A program made the position numbers and the translations under genes. Positions 7,273-7,797 of a stretch of 7,797 nt of DNA are shown here, piece by piece. The stretch spans positions 1-7,797 of the forward strand of contig JAICSZ010000085.1 of assembly GCA_025936615.1 (NCBI GenBank), in the 5' to 3' direction. The stretch comes from Pedococcus sp. GTDB taxonomy: Bacteria; Actinomycetota; Actinomycetes; Actinomycetales; Dermatophilaceae. The notes beneath the pieces were generated by a model, which ran no database searches, was not told where the DNA came from, and saw only the letters and a list, made by a program, of their open reading frames with translations. The first letter of the stretch is position 1. Each line of letters begins with the position of its first letter.

Positions 7273-7623
7273 TTACCGGATCAGGCCGCGCTCGCGCAGC
7301 GCCCCCAGCGCCTCGTCGAGGATCGCGGCGCCGTCGGCGTCGGAGCGGCGCTCCTTCACGTATGCGAGGTGGGTCTTGTAGGGCTCGACCTTCGGCGGCG
7401 CAGGCGGGTTGGCCTCGTCCTGGCCGGCCGGGAAACCACAGCGGGGGCAGTCCCAGGTCTCGGGAACGGCCAGACCGGGCTCCTCGGCGAACGACGGACG
7501 GGTCTGGTGGCCGTTGGCGCACCAGTAGGACACGAACACCCGGGGGGCTGCCTCACCCCGCTCGGCCTCACCCATCGGTCCGGCGCCGACCCGGCTGCCG
7601 CGTATTGCGTTGCCACCTGCCAT
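7273..7623 (-). CDS. rbpA: RNA polymerase-binding protein RbpA
   Basis: RbpA binds RNA polymerase and group 1/2 sigma factors and helps open promoters; it is specific to Actinobacteria. The protein has 116 residues. The N-terminal tail has AIRGSRVGAG (6-15), as in the family. The core domain carries a probable zinc site of C35, H39, C59 and C62 (CANGH and CPRCG), as in Streptomyces RbpA but not in the M. tuberculosis protein. The basic linker and sigma-interaction helix are PPKVEPYKTHLAYVKERRS (76-94): the Arg-Arg pair (R92/R93) is kept, but the common THWDML is replaced by THLAYV. The ATG gives the expected N-terminus. The gene is convergent with pgl and lies 34 bp downstream of secG on the same strand, so it may be read from the secG transcript, from its own promoter, or both. 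Confidence 0.95.
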   Translation of the reverse strand: MAGGNAIRGSRVGAGPMGEAERGEAAPRVFVSYWCANGHQTRPSFAEEPGLAVPETWDCPRCGFPAGQDEANPPAPPKVEPYKTHLAYVKERRSDADGAAILDEALGALRERGLIR

Positions 7624-7635
7624 GTTTGCTCAGTG

Positions 7636-7642
7636 TCCCTTC
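7636..7642 (-). promoter_or_regulatory. Ribosome binding site of rbpA
   Basis: GAAGGGA (read on the minus strand) lies 12 bases before the ATG. The spacing is rather long, but no better site or alternative start matches the conserved N-terminus. It falls within the 34-bp gap between secG and rbpA, in which I see no clear promoter. Confidence 0.5.
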
Positions 7643-7657
7643 AGGTCAGGCCGTGGA

Positions 7658-7797
7658 TCAGGCGGAGAAGCGGTCGATCAGGCCCAGCCCGACGATGCAC
7701 GCGAACCAGACGATGCCCACGGCCACGGTGAACCGGTCGAGGTTGCGCTCGGCAACCGACGAGGAGCCCAGGGAGGTAGACATGCCGCCACCGAACA
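7658..7797 (-). CDS. secG: Preprotein translocase subunit SecG, C-terminal part (5' end outside window)
   Basis: SecG is the small membrane subunit of the SecYEG protein-export channel. On the minus strand the frame reads FGGGMSTSLGSSSVAERNLDRF, then a hydrophobic segment TVAVGIVWFACIVGLGLI and the end DRFSA. The FGGG...SS...VxExNLDR loop followed by a second membrane helix matches actinobacterial SecG. About 45 residues are visible out of an expected 75-85; the first helix lies off the right edge. The internal ATG at 7781-7783 is not the start, because the FGGG before it belongs to the conserved loop. In many Actinobacteria secG follows gap-pgk-tpiA, so those genes may lie just beyond the window (inference). 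Confidence 0.9.
   Translation of the reverse strand, partial: FGGGMSTSLGSSSVAERNLDRFTVAVGIVWFACIVGLGLIDRFSA

Noticed and set aside
7288..7302. GCGCT-CGCGC-AGCGC inverted repeat as a terminator
   Set aside because: Only a 5-bp stem, inside rbpA coding sequence and without a T-run; chance is likely in DNA this GC-rich.
1..7797. A hidden new system such as a defence island, toxin-antitoxin pair or mobile element
   Set aside because: The whole window is filled by recognisable housekeeping genes with junctions of at most 34 bp, leaving no room for unexplained genes.

Overview
The window is high-GC DNA with strong third-position G/C and many GTG starts. Together with RbpA (an RNA polymerase-binding protein found only in Actinobacteria) and OpcA, this places it in an actinobacterial chromosome. 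The N-terminus of RbpA (MAGGNAIRGSRVGAGPMGEAERGE) and the gene order suggest a Nocardioidaceae- or Intrasporangiaceae-like lineage; that placement is inference. This is core, vertically inherited chromosome. I see no mobile element, RNA gene, CRISPR array or defence system.

Layout. Positions 2-7252 on the plus strand form one tightly packed operon of pentose-phosphate enzymes: the C-terminal half of transketolase (tkt, cut by the left edge), transaldolase (tal), a Tal-Pgi-type glucose-6-phosphate isomerase (pgi), glucose-6-phosphate dehydrogenase (zwf), its assembly/activator protein (opcA) and 6-phosphogluconolactonase (pgl). tkt and tal are separated by one base. The next four junctions are all 4-bp start/stop overlaps (GTGA, ATGA, GTGA, GTGA), so translation is probably coupled along the operon. 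On the minus strand, convergent with the operon and only 20 bp from it, lie rbpA and, 34 bp upstream of rbpA, the C-terminal end of secG, cut by the right edge.

How the genes work together. Zwf, with OpcA as partner, oxidises glucose-6-phosphate and makes NADPH. Pgl hydrolyses the resulting lactone. Tkt and Tal run the non-oxidative carbon shuffling that returns fructose-6-phosphate and glyceraldehyde-3-phosphate, and Pgi turns fructose-6-phosphate back into glucose-6-phosphate. The only pathway enzyme not seen that would be needed for a full oxidative branch is 6-phosphogluconate dehydrogenase. rbpA and secG are housekeeping genes commonly found next to this cluster in Actinobacteria.

Worth a second look: (i) Lys/Ala/Thr-rich, internally repetitive C-terminal tails on both transketolase and OpcA; (ii) a Pgi whose LHSxGQ histidine motif lies after the FDQP motif, the reverse of the order in classical Pgi; (iii) tal and pgi as separate, overlapping genes where related genomes carry a fused Tal-Pgi protein.
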